From Variovorax sp. J22G73 (GTDB lineage: Bacteria; Pseudomonadota; Gammaproteobacteria; Burkholderiales; Burkholderiaceae_C), in NCBI RefSeq assembly GCF_030317035.1, contig NZ_JASZYK010000009.1, positions 218,897-282,896 on the forward strand: a stretch of DNA of 64,000 nucleotides, given 5' to 3'. Below the pieces are notes generated by a model, which searched no databases, was not told the origin of the DNA, and saw nothing but the letters and a program-made list of their open reading frames with translations. A program made the position numbers and the translations under genes. Numbering within the stretch: the first letter of the stretch is position 1; every line of letters begins with the position of its first letter. This document shows, one piece after another, positions 46,625 to 55,514 of this stretch.

Positions 46625-46676
46625 CATGGGCGGCCTGAACAGCTCGCGGCCTGCGCCGCGGTCGTCACCGCAACCT

Positions 46677-47297
46677 TCACTGCAGTTTTTCGTCCCTGCG
46701 AATCTCGCTGCTCAACTGCGTGGTCAACCGCGTCGCCGCCCTACGCGCGGCGAGCCCGAAGTCGCCTTTGAACTCCCCGAACTCCGCCGTGCCGTTGCCC
46801 GTCGCCTTCACGCGCGTGACCTCTTTGCCCGCCGCGTCGGTCACCACGCACGACACCTCCGCGGTGAACGAGGTCGGCGGCCAGCTGATGAAGGACGACG
46901 AGCTGGAATCGGTCCTGATGCGCGGCGCGAACACCAGCGACACGCCCGCGGCCTCGTTCGCGTTCGCGTCGCCGGCGGTGCGCAGCACCACCACGTCGCG
47001 GTACACGGCGCGCAAGGCATCGCGAATGGACTTCTCCAGGTCGCGGTACGGAAAGTAGCTCACGCGGTCGCCGCTGCCGCCGGGCGTGACCACCTCCTGG
47101 TCGCGGTCGGCGTCGGTCATCACGTAGGCGACCTTCTTCGGGAGCAGGTGCGCCTGCGAGCGCGGCGGCGCGGTCTCGGTGATCATGGTGATCGGGTGCA
47201 CGCAGCCCGCGAGCAAGGCCGTGAGCAACACCGCGGCTGCGGTGCGGGCCGCGAGCGCACCACGCCGTGTCGCGGTCATCGGAAGGGCAATGGACAT
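46677..47297 (-). CDS. Putative lipoprotein (gene 2 of a pair)
   Basis: 206 aa. The ATG at 47297 has GGAGG eight bases upstream. Basic N-terminus, hydrophobic helix and lipobox LLAGC (Cys near residue 32) indicate a lipoprotein. The mature part has KKVAYVMTDADRDQEVVTPG, then FPYRDLEKSIRDALRAVYRDVVVL, and a C-terminal beta/alpha region with SCVVTDAAGKEVTRV. No domain recognised with confidence; it resembles small outer-membrane-associated lipoproteins involved in envelope assembly. Thirty-three bases after the other 206-aa protein gene. Confidence 0.65.
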   Translation of the reverse strand: MSIALPMTATRRGALAARTAAAVLLTALLAGCVHPITMITETAPPRSQAHLLPKKVAYVMTDADRDQEVVTPGGSGDRVSYFPYRDLEKSIRDALRAVYRDVVVLRTAGDANANEAAGVSLVFAPRIRTDSSSSSFISWPPTSFTAEVSCVVTDAAGKEVTRVKATGNGTAEFGEFKGDFGLAARRAATRLTTQLSSEIRRDEKLQ

Positions 47298-47330
47298 CGG
47301 GATCGCCTCCAGGGCAAAGAGGTCAATGGA

Positions 47331-47951
47331 TCAACGACCGATGGCGGCCACGAACTGCGGGTCGGCATACATCTCGCGCAGCAGCGCACGCACCAGGCGC
47401 GGGTAGGCGGCCTGCCCCGCGGGCACGGCGACGATGCTGGCGTAGCTCGAATCGAAGGCGGTCTTCGCGCTGTAGGTCTTGCGCAGGCGCTGCATGCTGT
47501 TGCCCGCGGTGTCTCGCGTGACGGTGACCTCCACATCCATGCGGCCGCTGCCGTTGATCACGCCCAGGTCGATGTCGTTGACCACGATGCGCGCGGCGAT
47601 GCGCGTGGGCGCCTTGGGGTCGTAGACGGCAATCTCGCTCAGGTCGCGCATCAGCGCGTCCTGCAGGTACTGCGCGAAGCTGCCGCTGGGCGACACCAGC
47701 CGGGCGCTGCGCAGGCGCACGGTGTTGAGCTTGTCTTCAGTGTCGGCGGGCTGGGCCTTGGCAAGGGCCACCATGCCGGGTCGCGTGGCTTCGAGCCGGT
47801 CGAGCGTCTCGTAGTCGGCCGCGTACGGCGGCGCAAGCAAAGGGGCGCAGCCGGTCAGCAGGAAGGCCATGAAGGCCATGTGGCCGCCAGCCCGTGCGCC
47901 TGGCGCCATCGGCACACGCCAGCGCCCACCCCGCGAACGAAAGATCGCCAT
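47331..47951 (-). CDS. Putative lipoprotein (gene 1 of a pair)
   Basis: 206 aa from the ATG at 47951, with GAGGGA upstream. After a basic start, a short hydrophobic region ends in the lipobox LLTGC (Cys near residue 35). Mature features: PYAADYETLDRLEATRPG, RSARLVSPSGSFAQYLQDAL, RIAARIVVNDIDLGVINGSG, and SYASIVAVPAGQAAYPRLVRALL. The SGSFAQYLQDAL and beta-strand pattern suggest an ABC-type auxiliary or CsgG-like envelope lipoprotein, but this is a guess. Both lipoproteins are probably one operon. Confidence 0.65.
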   Translation of the reverse strand: MAIFRSRGGRWRVPMAPGARAGGHMAFMAFLLTGCAPLLAPPYAADYETLDRLEATRPGMVALAKAQPADTEDKLNTVRLRSARLVSPSGSFAQYLQDALMRDLSEIAVYDPKAPTRIAARIVVNDIDLGVINGSGRMDVEVTVTRDTAGNSMQRLRKTYSAKTAFDSSYASIVAVPAGQAAYPRLVRALLREMYADPQFVAAIGR

Positions 47952-48127
47952 GGCTTCGGTCCCTCTCTCCACGTCTGTCGCGTGGCCCCGGATTGCATGC
48001 ATGGTGCCTCCGTGGTGCCTGCTCCCGGCGCGAAGGTAGCACGCATCGCGGCGCGCGCGAAGACGGAGTTGCGCGCGCTACGGGAACCGGTGGGACCGGC
48101 CGAATCGGCTGAACGGGCTGAGCCGAT

Positions 48128-48436
48128 TCAGACCGGCTCGAGCACGTGGATCAGCTTGCTCTCGACCAGGTCCTTGGTCTTCGCGCCGTGTTCCTTCATG
48201 TGCGGTGCGACGGCATGGGCCTGCAGGTGCGCCAGCGTTTCCCACTTCTCGATCACGACGAAGGTCTCGGGGCCGAAGCTGGCCTTGGAGGTCGGCACGC
48301 CCTGCGCATCGACCGCGGCGCCGTACTCGATGCAGCCCGCCTCGGCCAGTACGGCCGCGCGGTTGGCGGCGAAGGCTTCGAGCAACGGAGCGCGCTGGCC
48401 GGGCTTGGCGGTGATGACGGCAACGACGTGGATCAT
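48128..48436 (-). CDS. Putative quinol monooxygenase (ABM domain)
   Basis: 102 aa. Antibiotic-biosynthesis-monooxygenase (YgiN-like) dimeric ferredoxin-like fold: MIHVVAVITAKPGQRAPLLE, GCIEYGAAVD, and FVVIEKWETLAHLQAHAVAPHM with the conserved Trp/Glu/His run. Members oxidise quinols or aromatic compounds without a cofactor or bind quinones. Stands alone between the lipoproteins and mntH. A Met at 48436 is the only start. Confidence 0.85.
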   Translation of the reverse strand: MIHVVAVITAKPGQRAPLLEAFAANRAAVLAEAGCIEYGAAVDAQGVPTSKASFGPETFVVIEKWETLAHLQAHAVAPHMKEHGAKTKDLVESKLIHVLEPV

Positions 48437-48590
48437 GTGAAGGGTCTCCAGGGTGTGTAGGAATTCGGACGATCGAATCTAAGAGATTTCACGCCGCCGC
48501 GCAGAGGGCGCCGGTCCGGTCCGCGACAACGACATGACAACGCTCGAGAACGTTCGTCAAGACGGCCGCCTTGTCCCTATCATCGCCCGC

Positions 48591-49916
48591 ATGTTCTTCC
48601 CGCTTCCCCGCACGGCCACCGCGCCCTTCTGCCCGTCCGAAGTGAAGGGCAGCGTCGCGGTCCCGCAAGAGCTGCCCTTCTTCAAGAAGCTGATGCGCTA
48701 CGCGGGCCCCGGCCTGCTGGTGTCGGTCGGCTACATGGACCCGGGCAACTGGGCCACCGACATCGAGGCCGGCTCGCGCTTCGGCTACGGCCTGCTGTTC
48801 GTGGTGCTGCTCGCGAGCCTGGCGGCCATGCTGCTGCAGACGCTGTGCGTGCGCCTGGGCCTGGTCACGCAGAAGGACCTGGCGCGCGCCTGCCGCCAGC
48901 ACTACCCGCCGCTGGTCAACCGCCTGCTGTGGCTGGGCGCCGAGCTGGCCATCGTGGCCTGCGACCTGGCCGAGGTGCTGGGCAGCGCGCTGGCGCTGCA
49001 CCTGCTGTTCGGCGTGTCGATTCCGGTGGGCATCGCCATCACGGCCTTCGACACGCTGCTGGTGCTGGGCCTGCAGGGCGCGGGCTTCCGGCGCGTGGAG
49101 GCCATCGTGCTCGGGCTGGTGGGCACCATCGCGGCCTGCTTCATCGTCGAGCTGGCGATGGCGCCGCCCAACTGGTTCGGCGTGGCGATGGGCTTCGCGC
49201 CCAGCCTGGAGCGGCTGCACCAGCCGGGCGCGCTGTACCTGGCCATCGGCATCGTGGGCGCCACGGTGATGCCGCACAACCTGTACCTGCATTCGTCCAT
49301 CGTGCAGACCCGGCTGGTGGCCGACACCGACGCGGCGCGCCGCGAGGCGGTGCGCTTCTGCACGCTCGACGCGGTGGTGTCGCTGTCGCTCGCGCTGCTG
49401 GTCAACGCGGCCATCATGGTGCTGGCGGCCAGCGCCTTCCATGCCACGGGCCACCGCGAGGTGGCGGAAATCGACGACGCCTACAGGTTGCTCGAACCCA
49501 TCGTGGGCAGCGCCTTCGCGGCCACGCTGTTCGGCATCGCGCTGCTGGCCTCGGGGCAGAGCTCGACCTTCACCGGCACCATCGCGGGCCAGATCATCAT
49601 GGAAGGTTTTCTCGACCTGAAGATCCCGTGCTGGCAGCGCCGGCTGATCACGCGGCTGCTGGCGCTGGGCCCGGCCTTCCTGGGCGTGTGGTGGTTCGGC
49701 GACGGCGGCGTGGGCAAGATGCTGGTGCTCAGCCAGGTGGTGCTGAGCTTTCAGCTGCCGTTCGCGATGTGGCCGCTCATTCGCTTCACGAGCCGTCGCG
49801 ACATGATGGGCGACTTTGCCAACGGCCCGGTGCTCAAGCTGCTGGCCTGGGGCCTGTTCGGCGTGATCAGCGCGGCCAACGTGTGGCTGGTGGCGTCGGT
49901 GCTCAGCGGCGGTTGA
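48591..49916 (+). CDS. mntH: Nramp family divalent metal transporter (MntH-type)
   Basis: 441 aa from ATG 48591 (MFFPLPRTATAPF); an in-frame ATG at 48534 would add 19 poorly conserved residues. Eleven membrane helices. Metal-binding motif DPGN in GYMDPGNWATDIEAG (helix 1) and MPHN in GATVMPHNLYLHSS (helix 6) are both intact, giving the Nramp Mn(II)/Fe(II) site. Proton-coupled importer in the inner membrane. No Shine-Dalgarno at either start; a TATCAT hexamer ends eight bases before 48591, so a leaderless transcript is possible. Its 3' end overlaps the next gene, on the other strand, by 14 bases. Confidence 0.9.
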   Translation: MFFPLPRTATAPFCPSEVKGSVAVPQELPFFKKLMRYAGPGLLVSVGYMDPGNWATDIEAGSRFGYGLLFVVLLASLAAMLLQTLCVRLGLVTQKDLARACRQHYPPLVNRLLWLGAELAIVACDLAEVLGSALALHLLFGVSIPVGIAITAFDTLLVLGLQGAGFRRVEAIVLGLVGTIAACFIVELAMAPPNWFGVAMGFAPSLERLHQPGALYLAIGIVGATVMPHNLYLHSSIVQTRLVADTDAARREAVRFCTLDAVVSLSLALLVNAAIMVLAASAFHATGHREVAEIDDAYRLLEPIVGSAFAATLFGIALLASGQSSTFTGTIAGQIIMEGFLDLKIPCWQRRLITRLLALGPAFLGVWWFGDGGVGKMLVLSQVVLSFQLPFAMWPLIRFTSRRDMMGDFANGPVLKLLAWGLFGVISAANVWLVASVLSGG

Positions 49917-50841
49917 GCGCGGGCTCGGCATCGTCCTTGCCGAGTGCTGCCGCCATGAAATCGACAAAGGCCCGCACGCGCGCCGAGAGCTGGTGGCGCT
50001 GCGGGTACACGGCGTGGATGTCGGCGTCGGGCGTGCGGCAGTGCGCCAGCACCTGCACCAGCCGGCCGCTGCGCAGATAGCGCGCAATGTCCCACTCGGC
50101 GCGCATCAGGATGCCGTGGCCGTCGAGCGCCCAGTTGACCGCGATTTCCCCGTCGTTGGTGCTCAGCGCGCCGCGCGTCTTCACGGCCTCGGTGCGCTGC
50201 GCCGTGCCGCGGCCCGTGCTCAGGCGCCACACGCCGTAGGCCTCGTCGCCCTGGCGGATGCCGATGCAGCGGTGGTGCGTGAGGTCGTTCGGCACCTTGG
50301 GCGTGCCGGCGCGCGCCAGGTACGCGGGCGACGCGCACAGCAGGCGCCGGTTCGATGCAAGGCGCCGCGCGATCACGCGCGCCTCGGGCGGCGCGCCGAA
50401 GCGGATGCAGACATCGAAGGCGTCCTCGGTCAGCGGCGGCGGGTTGACCGACAGCTGCAGCTGCACCTCCACCTGCGGGTGCTTGCGCACGAATTTCGAA
50501 ATCAGCGGCGCCACATGGCTGCGCCCGAAGCCCAGCGTGGCGTTCACGCGCAGGAGGCCTTGCGCCTCGCCCTTGGCGCCGCCGAGCTGCTGCGCCATGT
50601 CGTCGATCTCGCCGAGGATGCGCCGCGCACTGGCCACGTAGAGCTCGCCCTCGGGCGTGAGGCTCATGCGCCGCGTGGTGCGGTTGACCAGCGTGACGCC
50701 CAGGCGCGCCTCCATCTGCGCGAGCCGCTTGCTCACGGCCGGCGTGCTGATACCGAGTTCGCGCGCCGCCGCGCTCAGGCTGCCGCAGGCCGCGAGCGTG
50801 GAAAAGAAGCCGAGGTCGGCGGGCTGGACGGGCGATGTCAT
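49903..50841 (-). CDS. LysR family transcriptional regulator (tartrate dehydrogenase locus)
   Basis: 312 aa. Helix-turn-helix at residues 9-42 (FFSTLAACGSLSAAARELGISTPAVSKRL), then an effector domain with GFGRSHVAPLISKF and DAFDVCIRFGAPPEARVIARRL. Divergent from the dehydrogenase at 50964, the typical arrangement for a LysR activator and its target; resembles DmlR-type regulators of D-malate metabolism. Its C-terminus overlaps mntH. A candidate operator (50876-50894) lies in the gap. Confidence 0.88.
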   Translation of the reverse strand: MTSPVQPADLGFFSTLAACGSLSAAARELGISTPAVSKRLAQMEARLGVTLVNRTTRRMSLTPEGELYVASARRILGEIDDMAQQLGGAKGEAQGLLRVNATLGFGRSHVAPLISKFVRKHPQVEVQLQLSVNPPPLTEDAFDVCIRFGAPPEARVIARRLASNRRLLCASPAYLARAGTPKVPNDLTHHRCIGIRQGDEAYGVWRLSTGRGTAQRTEAVKTRGALSTNDGEIAVNWALDGHGILMRAEWDIARYLRSGRLVQVLAHCRTPDADIHAVYPQRHQLSARVRAFVDFMAAALGKDDAEPALNRR

Positions 50842-50875
50842 GGCCGCTCCACTGTTGAACTGAAGTTAAGGATGG

Positions 50876-50894
50876 ATTCACTTCGGGCATGAAT
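50876..50894 (+). promoter_or_regulatory. Inverted repeat in the LysR/dehydrogenase gap
   Basis: ATTCA-N9-TGAAT, a T-N11-A-type inverted repeat centred about 80 bases before the dehydrogenase start, where a LysR activator binding site is usually found. Confidence 0.5.
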
Positions 50895-50963
50895 CGTTCG
50901 GCCCGTCGAATCCTACAGTGGCCCTGTCCAAGCACATTCCACAGCACATTCGAAGGCACATCC

Positions 50964-52055
50964 ATGAGCAGCTACAGCATTGCCACCATTCCCGGCGACG
51001 GCATCGGCAAGGAGGTGATCCCCGCGGGTCGCCAGGTGATGGAGGCGCTGGCCGCGGCCTCCGGCGGCGCCTTGCAGTTCAGCTTCGAGGACTTCGGCTG
51101 GGGCGGCGACTGGTACCGCGCGCACGGCGAGATGATGCCGGCCGACGGGCTAGATGCGCTGCGCCGGAAAGACGCGATCCTGTTCGGCTCCGCGGGCGAC
51201 CCGCACATCGCGGACCACATCACGCTGTGGGGCCTGCGCCTGAAGATCTGCCAGGGCTTCGACCAGTACGCCAACGTGCGGCCCACGCGCATCCTGCCGG
51301 GCATCGACGGCCCGCTCAAGCGCTGCGCGCCGGGCCAGCTCGACTGGGTGATCGTGCGCGAGAACTCCGAGGGCGAATACGCCGGCGTCGGCGGGCGCGT
51401 GCACCAGGGCCACCCCATCGAGGCCGCCACCGACGTGAGCATGATGACCCGCGCGGGCGTCGAACGCATCATGCGGTTCGCCTTTGCGCTGGCCCGCTCG
51501 CGGCCCCGCAAGCTGCTCACGGTGGTGACCAAGAGCAACGCACAGCGCCACGCGATGGTGATGTGGGACGAGATTGCGCTGCAGATATCCAGCGAGTTCC
51601 CCGACGTGCGCTGGGACAAGGAACTGGTCGACGCCTGCACCGCGCGCATGGTCAACCGCCCGGCCACGCTGGACACCATCGTGGCCACCAACCTGCACGC
51701 CGACATCCTCAGCGACCTGGCGGCCGCGCTGGCGGGCAGCCTGGGCATCGCGCCCACCGGCAACATCGACCCCGAGCGGCGCTACCCCTCGATGTTCGAG
51801 CCCATCCACGGCTCGGCCTTCGACATCATGGGCAAGGGCCTGGCCAACCCGGTGGGCACCTTCTGGTCGGTGGTGATGCTGCTGGAGCACCTGGGCGAGG
51901 CGGAGGCCGCGCGCCGCGTGATGGCGGCGGTGGAGCACGTCACGGCCAACCCCGCGCTGCACACGCGCGACCTGGGCGGCAGCGCGACCACCGAGCAGGT
52001 GACGCGCGCGGTGTGCGAGCACATCGCGGGCGAGCCGCTGCGGCTGGCGGCCTGA
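50964..52055 (+). CDS. Tartrate/D-malate dehydrogenase family protein
   Basis: 363 aa. ATG 50964 gives the family start MSSYSIATIPGDGIGKEV. Isocitrate/isopropylmalate-dehydrogenase fold, NAD- and Mn-dependent: RENSEGEYAGVGGRVHQG, TRAGVERIMRFAF, KSNAQRHAMVMWDE, NLHADILSDLAAALAGSLG, and the NAD loop PIHGSAFDIMGKGLANP. The arrangement and length fit tartrate dehydrogenase/D-malate dehydrogenase (TtuC/DmlA). Controlled by the divergent LysR gene. The next gene, a Bug receptor, may bind the same kind of organic acid. Confidence 0.88.
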   Translation: MSSYSIATIPGDGIGKEVIPAGRQVMEALAAASGGALQFSFEDFGWGGDWYRAHGEMMPADGLDALRRKDAILFGSAGDPHIADHITLWGLRLKICQGFDQYANVRPTRILPGIDGPLKRCAPGQLDWVIVRENSEGEYAGVGGRVHQGHPIEAATDVSMMTRAGVERIMRFAFALARSRPRKLLTVVTKSNAQRHAMVMWDEIALQISSEFPDVRWDKELVDACTARMVNRPATLDTIVATNLHADILSDLAAALAGSLGIAPTGNIDPERRYPSMFEPIHGSAFDIMGKGLANPVGTFWSVVMLLEHLGEAEAARRVMAAVEHVTANPALHTRDLGGSATTEQVTRAVCEHIAGEPLRLAA

Positions 52056-52146
52056 GCCGCTGCAGCCGTACGACCTGCACGAGCGACCTCACGGTATTCG
52101 CGCGCCTCGATGCGCGCACCACGACAACAAGACGGAGACAACAACC

Positions 52147-53184
52147 ATGAACGCTTCCTTCGAGGTGCGCCATCGGCGCACCGTGCGCCGGGTGACCTTG
52201 CTGACGCTCTCGCTGGGCACCACGCTGGGCATCAGCTTGGGCCTGGTCGCCACCGCCCCGGCCTTCGCGCAGCAGCAGCCCGCGGCCTGGCCCGCGCGGC
52301 CCATCAGCCTGGTCGTGCCCTTCCCCGCCGGTGGCACCACCGACGTGCTGGCGCGCGCGCTGGCCGACAAGCTCTCGCAGTCGCTGGGCCAGCCGGTGGT
52401 GGTCGAGAGCAAGCCCGGCGCCGGCGCCACGCTGGGCGCCGACTACGTGGCCAAGGCGAAGCCCGACGGCTACACGCTGCTGATGGGCGCGGTGCACCAC
52501 ACCATCGCCACCAGCGTCTACAAGAAGCTGCCGTACGACTTCCAGAAAGACCTGGCGCCCATCACCGTGGTGGCCATGGTGCCCAACGTGCTGGTCGTCA
52601 ACGCGGCCCTCACGCCTGCGAAGAACGTGGCCGAGCTGGTGGCGCTCGCCAAGGCCGCGCCCGACAAGCTGGCCTACGGCTCCAACGGCAACGGCACGGC
52701 GCAGCACCTGATCGGCACGCAGTTCCAGGCCAGCACCGGCACCACGCTGCTGCACGTGCCCTACAAGGGCAGCGGCCCGCTCACCACCGACCTGCTGGGC
52801 GGGCAGGTGGCGATGTCCTTCGACACCATCATGCCGGTGCTGCAGCACATCAAGGGCGGCAAGCTGCGCGCGCTGGCCGTGACCACGGCGCGCCGCTCGT
52901 CGGTGCTGCCCGACGTGCCCACGCTGGAAGAGGCGGGCCTGAAGGGCTTCGACATCGGCACCTGGTTCGGCGTGCTCGCGCCGGCGGCCACGCCGAAGGA
53001 GGTGGTGGCGCGGCTCAACGCCGAGATGGTGAAGATCATTCGCTCGCCCGATTTCGCGCAGCGCATGCAGGCCATCGGCGCCGAGCCGCTGGGCGGCACG
53101 CCCGAAGAAATGGCACGCCAGATCCGCGATGAAACCGCCAGGTTCGCCAGGCTGGTGAAGGACGGGGGCGTGGCGATCGAATAG
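52147..53184 (+). CDS. Bug family tripartite tricarboxylate transporter receptor
   Basis: 345 aa. Signal peptide to about residue 40 (ATAPAFAQ). Periplasmic binding protein of the TctC/Bug type: ISLVVPFPAGGTTDVLARALA with the carboxylate-binding Gly/Thr/Thr loop, GYTLLMGAVHHTIA, YGSNGNGTAQHLIG, and VPYKGSGPLTTDLLGG. Binds dicarboxylates or similar acids. No TctA/TctB membrane genes nearby, as is usual in Bug-rich genomes. Ninety-one bases after the tartrate/D-malate dehydrogenase, so a shared transcript and substrate are plausible. Confidence 0.9.
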   Translation: MNASFEVRHRRTVRRVTLLTLSLGTTLGISLGLVATAPAFAQQQPAAWPARPISLVVPFPAGGTTDVLARALADKLSQSLGQPVVVESKPGAGATLGADYVAKAKPDGYTLLMGAVHHTIATSVYKKLPYDFQKDLAPITVVAMVPNVLVVNAALTPAKNVAELVALAKAAPDKLAYGSNGNGTAQHLIGTQFQASTGTTLLHVPYKGSGPLTTDLLGGQVAMSFDTIMPVLQHIKGGKLRALAVTTARRSSVLPDVPTLEEAGLKGFDIGTWFGVLAPAATPKEVVARLNAEMVKIIRSPDFAQRMQAIGAEPLGGTPEEMARQIRDETARFARLVKDGGVAIE

Positions 53185-53310
53185 ATCGGCGGGCCCCGCG
53201 GCGGCATGACGCAGCCGCTATGCAGGGCGTTGCGTCGGTTACCGGTGCGCACACTTTGGCGCAGGCGGCAGCCCCTAGGATCGGAATTCCCCGCACTTCC
53301 GCCCTCCGCC

Positions 53311-53601
53311 ATGTTCATCGTCACCCTCACCTACGTCCGCCCGCTCGAGGAGCTCGACGCGCTGATGGACGCGCATGTCAGGTGGCTCAAGAAGCACTAC
53401 GCCAGCGGCCTGTTCGTGGCCTCGGGGCGACAGGTGCCGCGCAAGGGCGGCGTGATCCTGGTGCGCTCGGGCGACCGCGACGCGCTGGACGCCGTGCTGT
53501 CGCGCGACCCGTTCGTGCAGAACGGCGTGGCGCGCGCGGAGGTGCTCGAGTTCATTCCGAGCATGACCGCGCTGGGCGCCGAGGTGCTGAAGACCCTCTA
53601 A
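53311..53601 (+). CDS. YciI family protein
   Basis: 96 aa from ATG 53311 (MFIVTLTYVRPLEELDALMD), the family start. Small alpha/beta dimeric fold. It has the conserved His-Asp-type catalytic pair region: DAHVRWLKKHYASGLFVASG, then GGVILVRSGDRDALDAVLSRDPF. Function of the family is poorly defined (dehalogenase/dehydrochlorinase-like in some). Cytosolic. No strong link to its neighbours. Confidence 0.85.
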   Translation: MFIVTLTYVRPLEELDALMDAHVRWLKKHYASGLFVASGRQVPRKGGVILVRSGDRDALDAVLSRDPFVQNGVARAEVLEFIPSMTALGAEVLKTL

Positions 53602-53638
53602 CTCCTCTGGCTCCCCTGGCGCCCATCGACCAACGGAC

Positions 53639-54751
53639 TCAGGCCGTCGGCACTTCCTCACGCCCGCCCGGGTGCCTGGCGAAGCGCGCGGTCTCGCGGC
53701 CGTGCACCGGCGCCGTGTCGTCGAAGGGCCAGCCGCCGAACTGCGTGCGCCGGTAGTCGGCCATGGTCTGGCTGATCTCGGCCTGCGTGTTCATCACGAA
53801 GGGGCCGTACTGCACCACCGGCTCGGCAATCGGGCGGCCCTGCAGCACCAGGAACTCGCTCGCCTCGTCGGGCCCGTTGACCAGCTCGACTTCCAATTCC
53901 GCGCGCAGCTCGATGGCCACCGGGCCCTGCACGCGCTGGCCGCCGACCAGCGCCGTCGCGCCCTTGAAGAAATACAGCATGCGCCGCGTGCCCTCGCCGG
54001 TGGCGGCGGGCAGCGTCCATTGCGCGCCGGGCGTCATCTTGATCGTCCAGATCGCCACGTCGGCATCGGCCTGCGCGGCCCACGAGTCGGGCGGCGGCGC
54101 CAGCGGCTGGATGGGTGCCTGGCCGTTGGCGGCGTCGCCGAGCTGGCCCGCGATGACCGCGACGTCGGTGCGCCCGCCCTTGGCGTCGTCGGACGCGAAG
54201 CGCGGAATGTCGTCGGACCACAGCATCGTGAAATGCGGCTCGGCCATCTTGCTGCGCGCCGGCAGGTTCAGCCAGATCTGGAACAGCTCCAGCGGGTTCG
54301 GCGCCTTGGCGTCGAGCAGCGGGAACATCTCCGAATGCACGATGCCCTTGCCCGCCGTGAGCCACTGCACGTCGCCGCCGCCGAAGCGCGCGGTGGCGCC
54401 CAGCGAGTCGGAGTGGTCGACCAGGCCCTTGCGCACGATGGTCACCGTCTCGAAGCCGCGGTGCGGGTGCGAGGGAAAGCCCGGCACAGTGTCGCCGTGG
54501 TACATGCTCCAGCCGTCCTTGCGGCTGAAGTCCTGGCCGATCTGGCGGCCGGCCAGCGGGGCGTCGGGGCCCATGCCGGCGTTGCCGCGCGGGTAGGCGT
54601 CGTCGTGGTACACGCAGAACAGGAAGGGGTCGATGGTCTGCCAGGGAAAACCGAGGGGCGCGACCTGCAGCACCGGGCTGACGGGGCCGGCGGCACCGAC
54701 TGCACCGGCGGAACCAGTGGGGCTCTGCACTTTGTTGTTGTCTTCGGACAT
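53639..54751 (-). CDS. Pirin family protein (longer form)
   Basis: 370 aa from the ATG at 54751 with AAAGGAA upstream. Two-cupin pirin. The N-terminal 30 residues are a low-complexity Gly/Ala/Val linker. Metal-binding His/Glu set in the first cupin: FPSHPHRGFETVTIV and IVHSEMFP. Pirins bind iron or act as quercetin dioxygenases and redox sensors. The insertion around GQLGDAANGQAPIQPLAPPP and the C-terminal YGPFVMNTQAEISQTMADYRR are typical of the long pirins. Downstream of a VOC gene on the same strand. Confidence 0.87.
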   Translation of the reverse strand: MSEDNNKVQSPTGSAGAVGAAGPVSPVLQVAPLGFPWQTIDPFLFCVYHDDAYPRGNAGMGPDAPLAGRQIGQDFSRKDGWSMYHGDTVPGFPSHPHRGFETVTIVRKGLVDHSDSLGATARFGGGDVQWLTAGKGIVHSEMFPLLDAKAPNPLELFQIWLNLPARSKMAEPHFTMLWSDDIPRFASDDAKGGRTDVAVIAGQLGDAANGQAPIQPLAPPPDSWAAQADADVAIWTIKMTPGAQWTLPAATGEGTRRMLYFFKGATALVGGQRVQGPVAIELRAELEVELVNGPDEASEFLVLQGRPIAEPVVQYGPFVMNTQAEISQTMADYRRTQFGGWPFDDTAPVHGRETARFARHPGGREEVPTA

Positions 54752-54929
54752 GTAGCTGTTCCTTTCCATGGGGGGCATGGCCGATGGTGCCTTGCCAGTG
54801 GAAGGAATGTCGGGGCGCCGCCGCTTTCCGGTAGGTGCCTTGCCTGCAACAGTGAAGAGCGCGTATGGAACGATGGGCATCGTGCCGCCGGGGTGGTCGG
54901 GCCTCTGTGGACGGTTGCCTGCTGGTTGC

Positions 54930-55346
54930 CTACTGCTTGGGCATCTCGACGTTCGGGTCCATGAACACCAGCTCCCACAGGTGGCCGTCGATGTCCTGGA
55001 AGCCGTGGCCGTACATGAAGCCGTAGTCCTGCGGCTCGCGCGGAATGGTGCCGCCGGCCGCCTTGGCCTTGGCCACCAGGTCGTCGACCTCGGCGCGGCT
55101 CTCGCACGAGAGGCACAGGAGCACCTCGGTGGTCTTGCCGGTGTCCGCGATGGCCTTGGTGGTGAAGGTCTTGAAGAAGGGTTCCACCAGCAGCATCACG
55201 TGGATGCTGTCCTTCTGCACCACCATGCAGGCGGCGTTGGCGTCGGTGAACTGCGGGTTGAAGGTGTAGCCCAGCGCGGCGAAGAAAGCCTTGGTCTTGT
55301 CGAGGTCCTTGACGGGGAGGTTCACGAAGATCTGCTTGGTGGCCAT
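54930..55346 (-). CDS. VOC family protein (glyoxalase/bleomycin-resistance-like)
   Basis: 138 aa. The ATG at 55346 opens MATKQIFVNLPVKDLDKTKAFF, the usual VOC first strand/helix. Two beta-alpha-beta-beta-beta units; metal-site Glu in DGHLWELVFMDP. Enzymatic substrate unknown; could be a dioxygenase or lyase. About 180 bases ahead of the pirin gene in the same direction. Confidence 0.88.
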   Translation of the reverse strand: MATKQIFVNLPVKDLDKTKAFFAALGYTFNPQFTDANAACMVVQKDSIHVMLLVEPFFKTFTTKAIADTGKTTEVLLCLSCESRAEVDDLVAKAKAAGGTIPREPQDYGFMYGHGFQDIDGHLWELVFMDPNVEMPKQ

Positions 55347-55514
55347 GGTGCGGTCCTGTGTAGGTGAAGGGAATGAAGGGTGAAGGAGGTGGTTTTCCGG
55401 CGTGTTGTGTACACCGTCCACAAAAGATATCAAAGAAAATGTACGGCGTCCACATGAATTTTCGGCGAGGGGGTTTTGCTGTCTTGGCGCGCTGGGCGCG
55501 GGCATCATGGGCGC

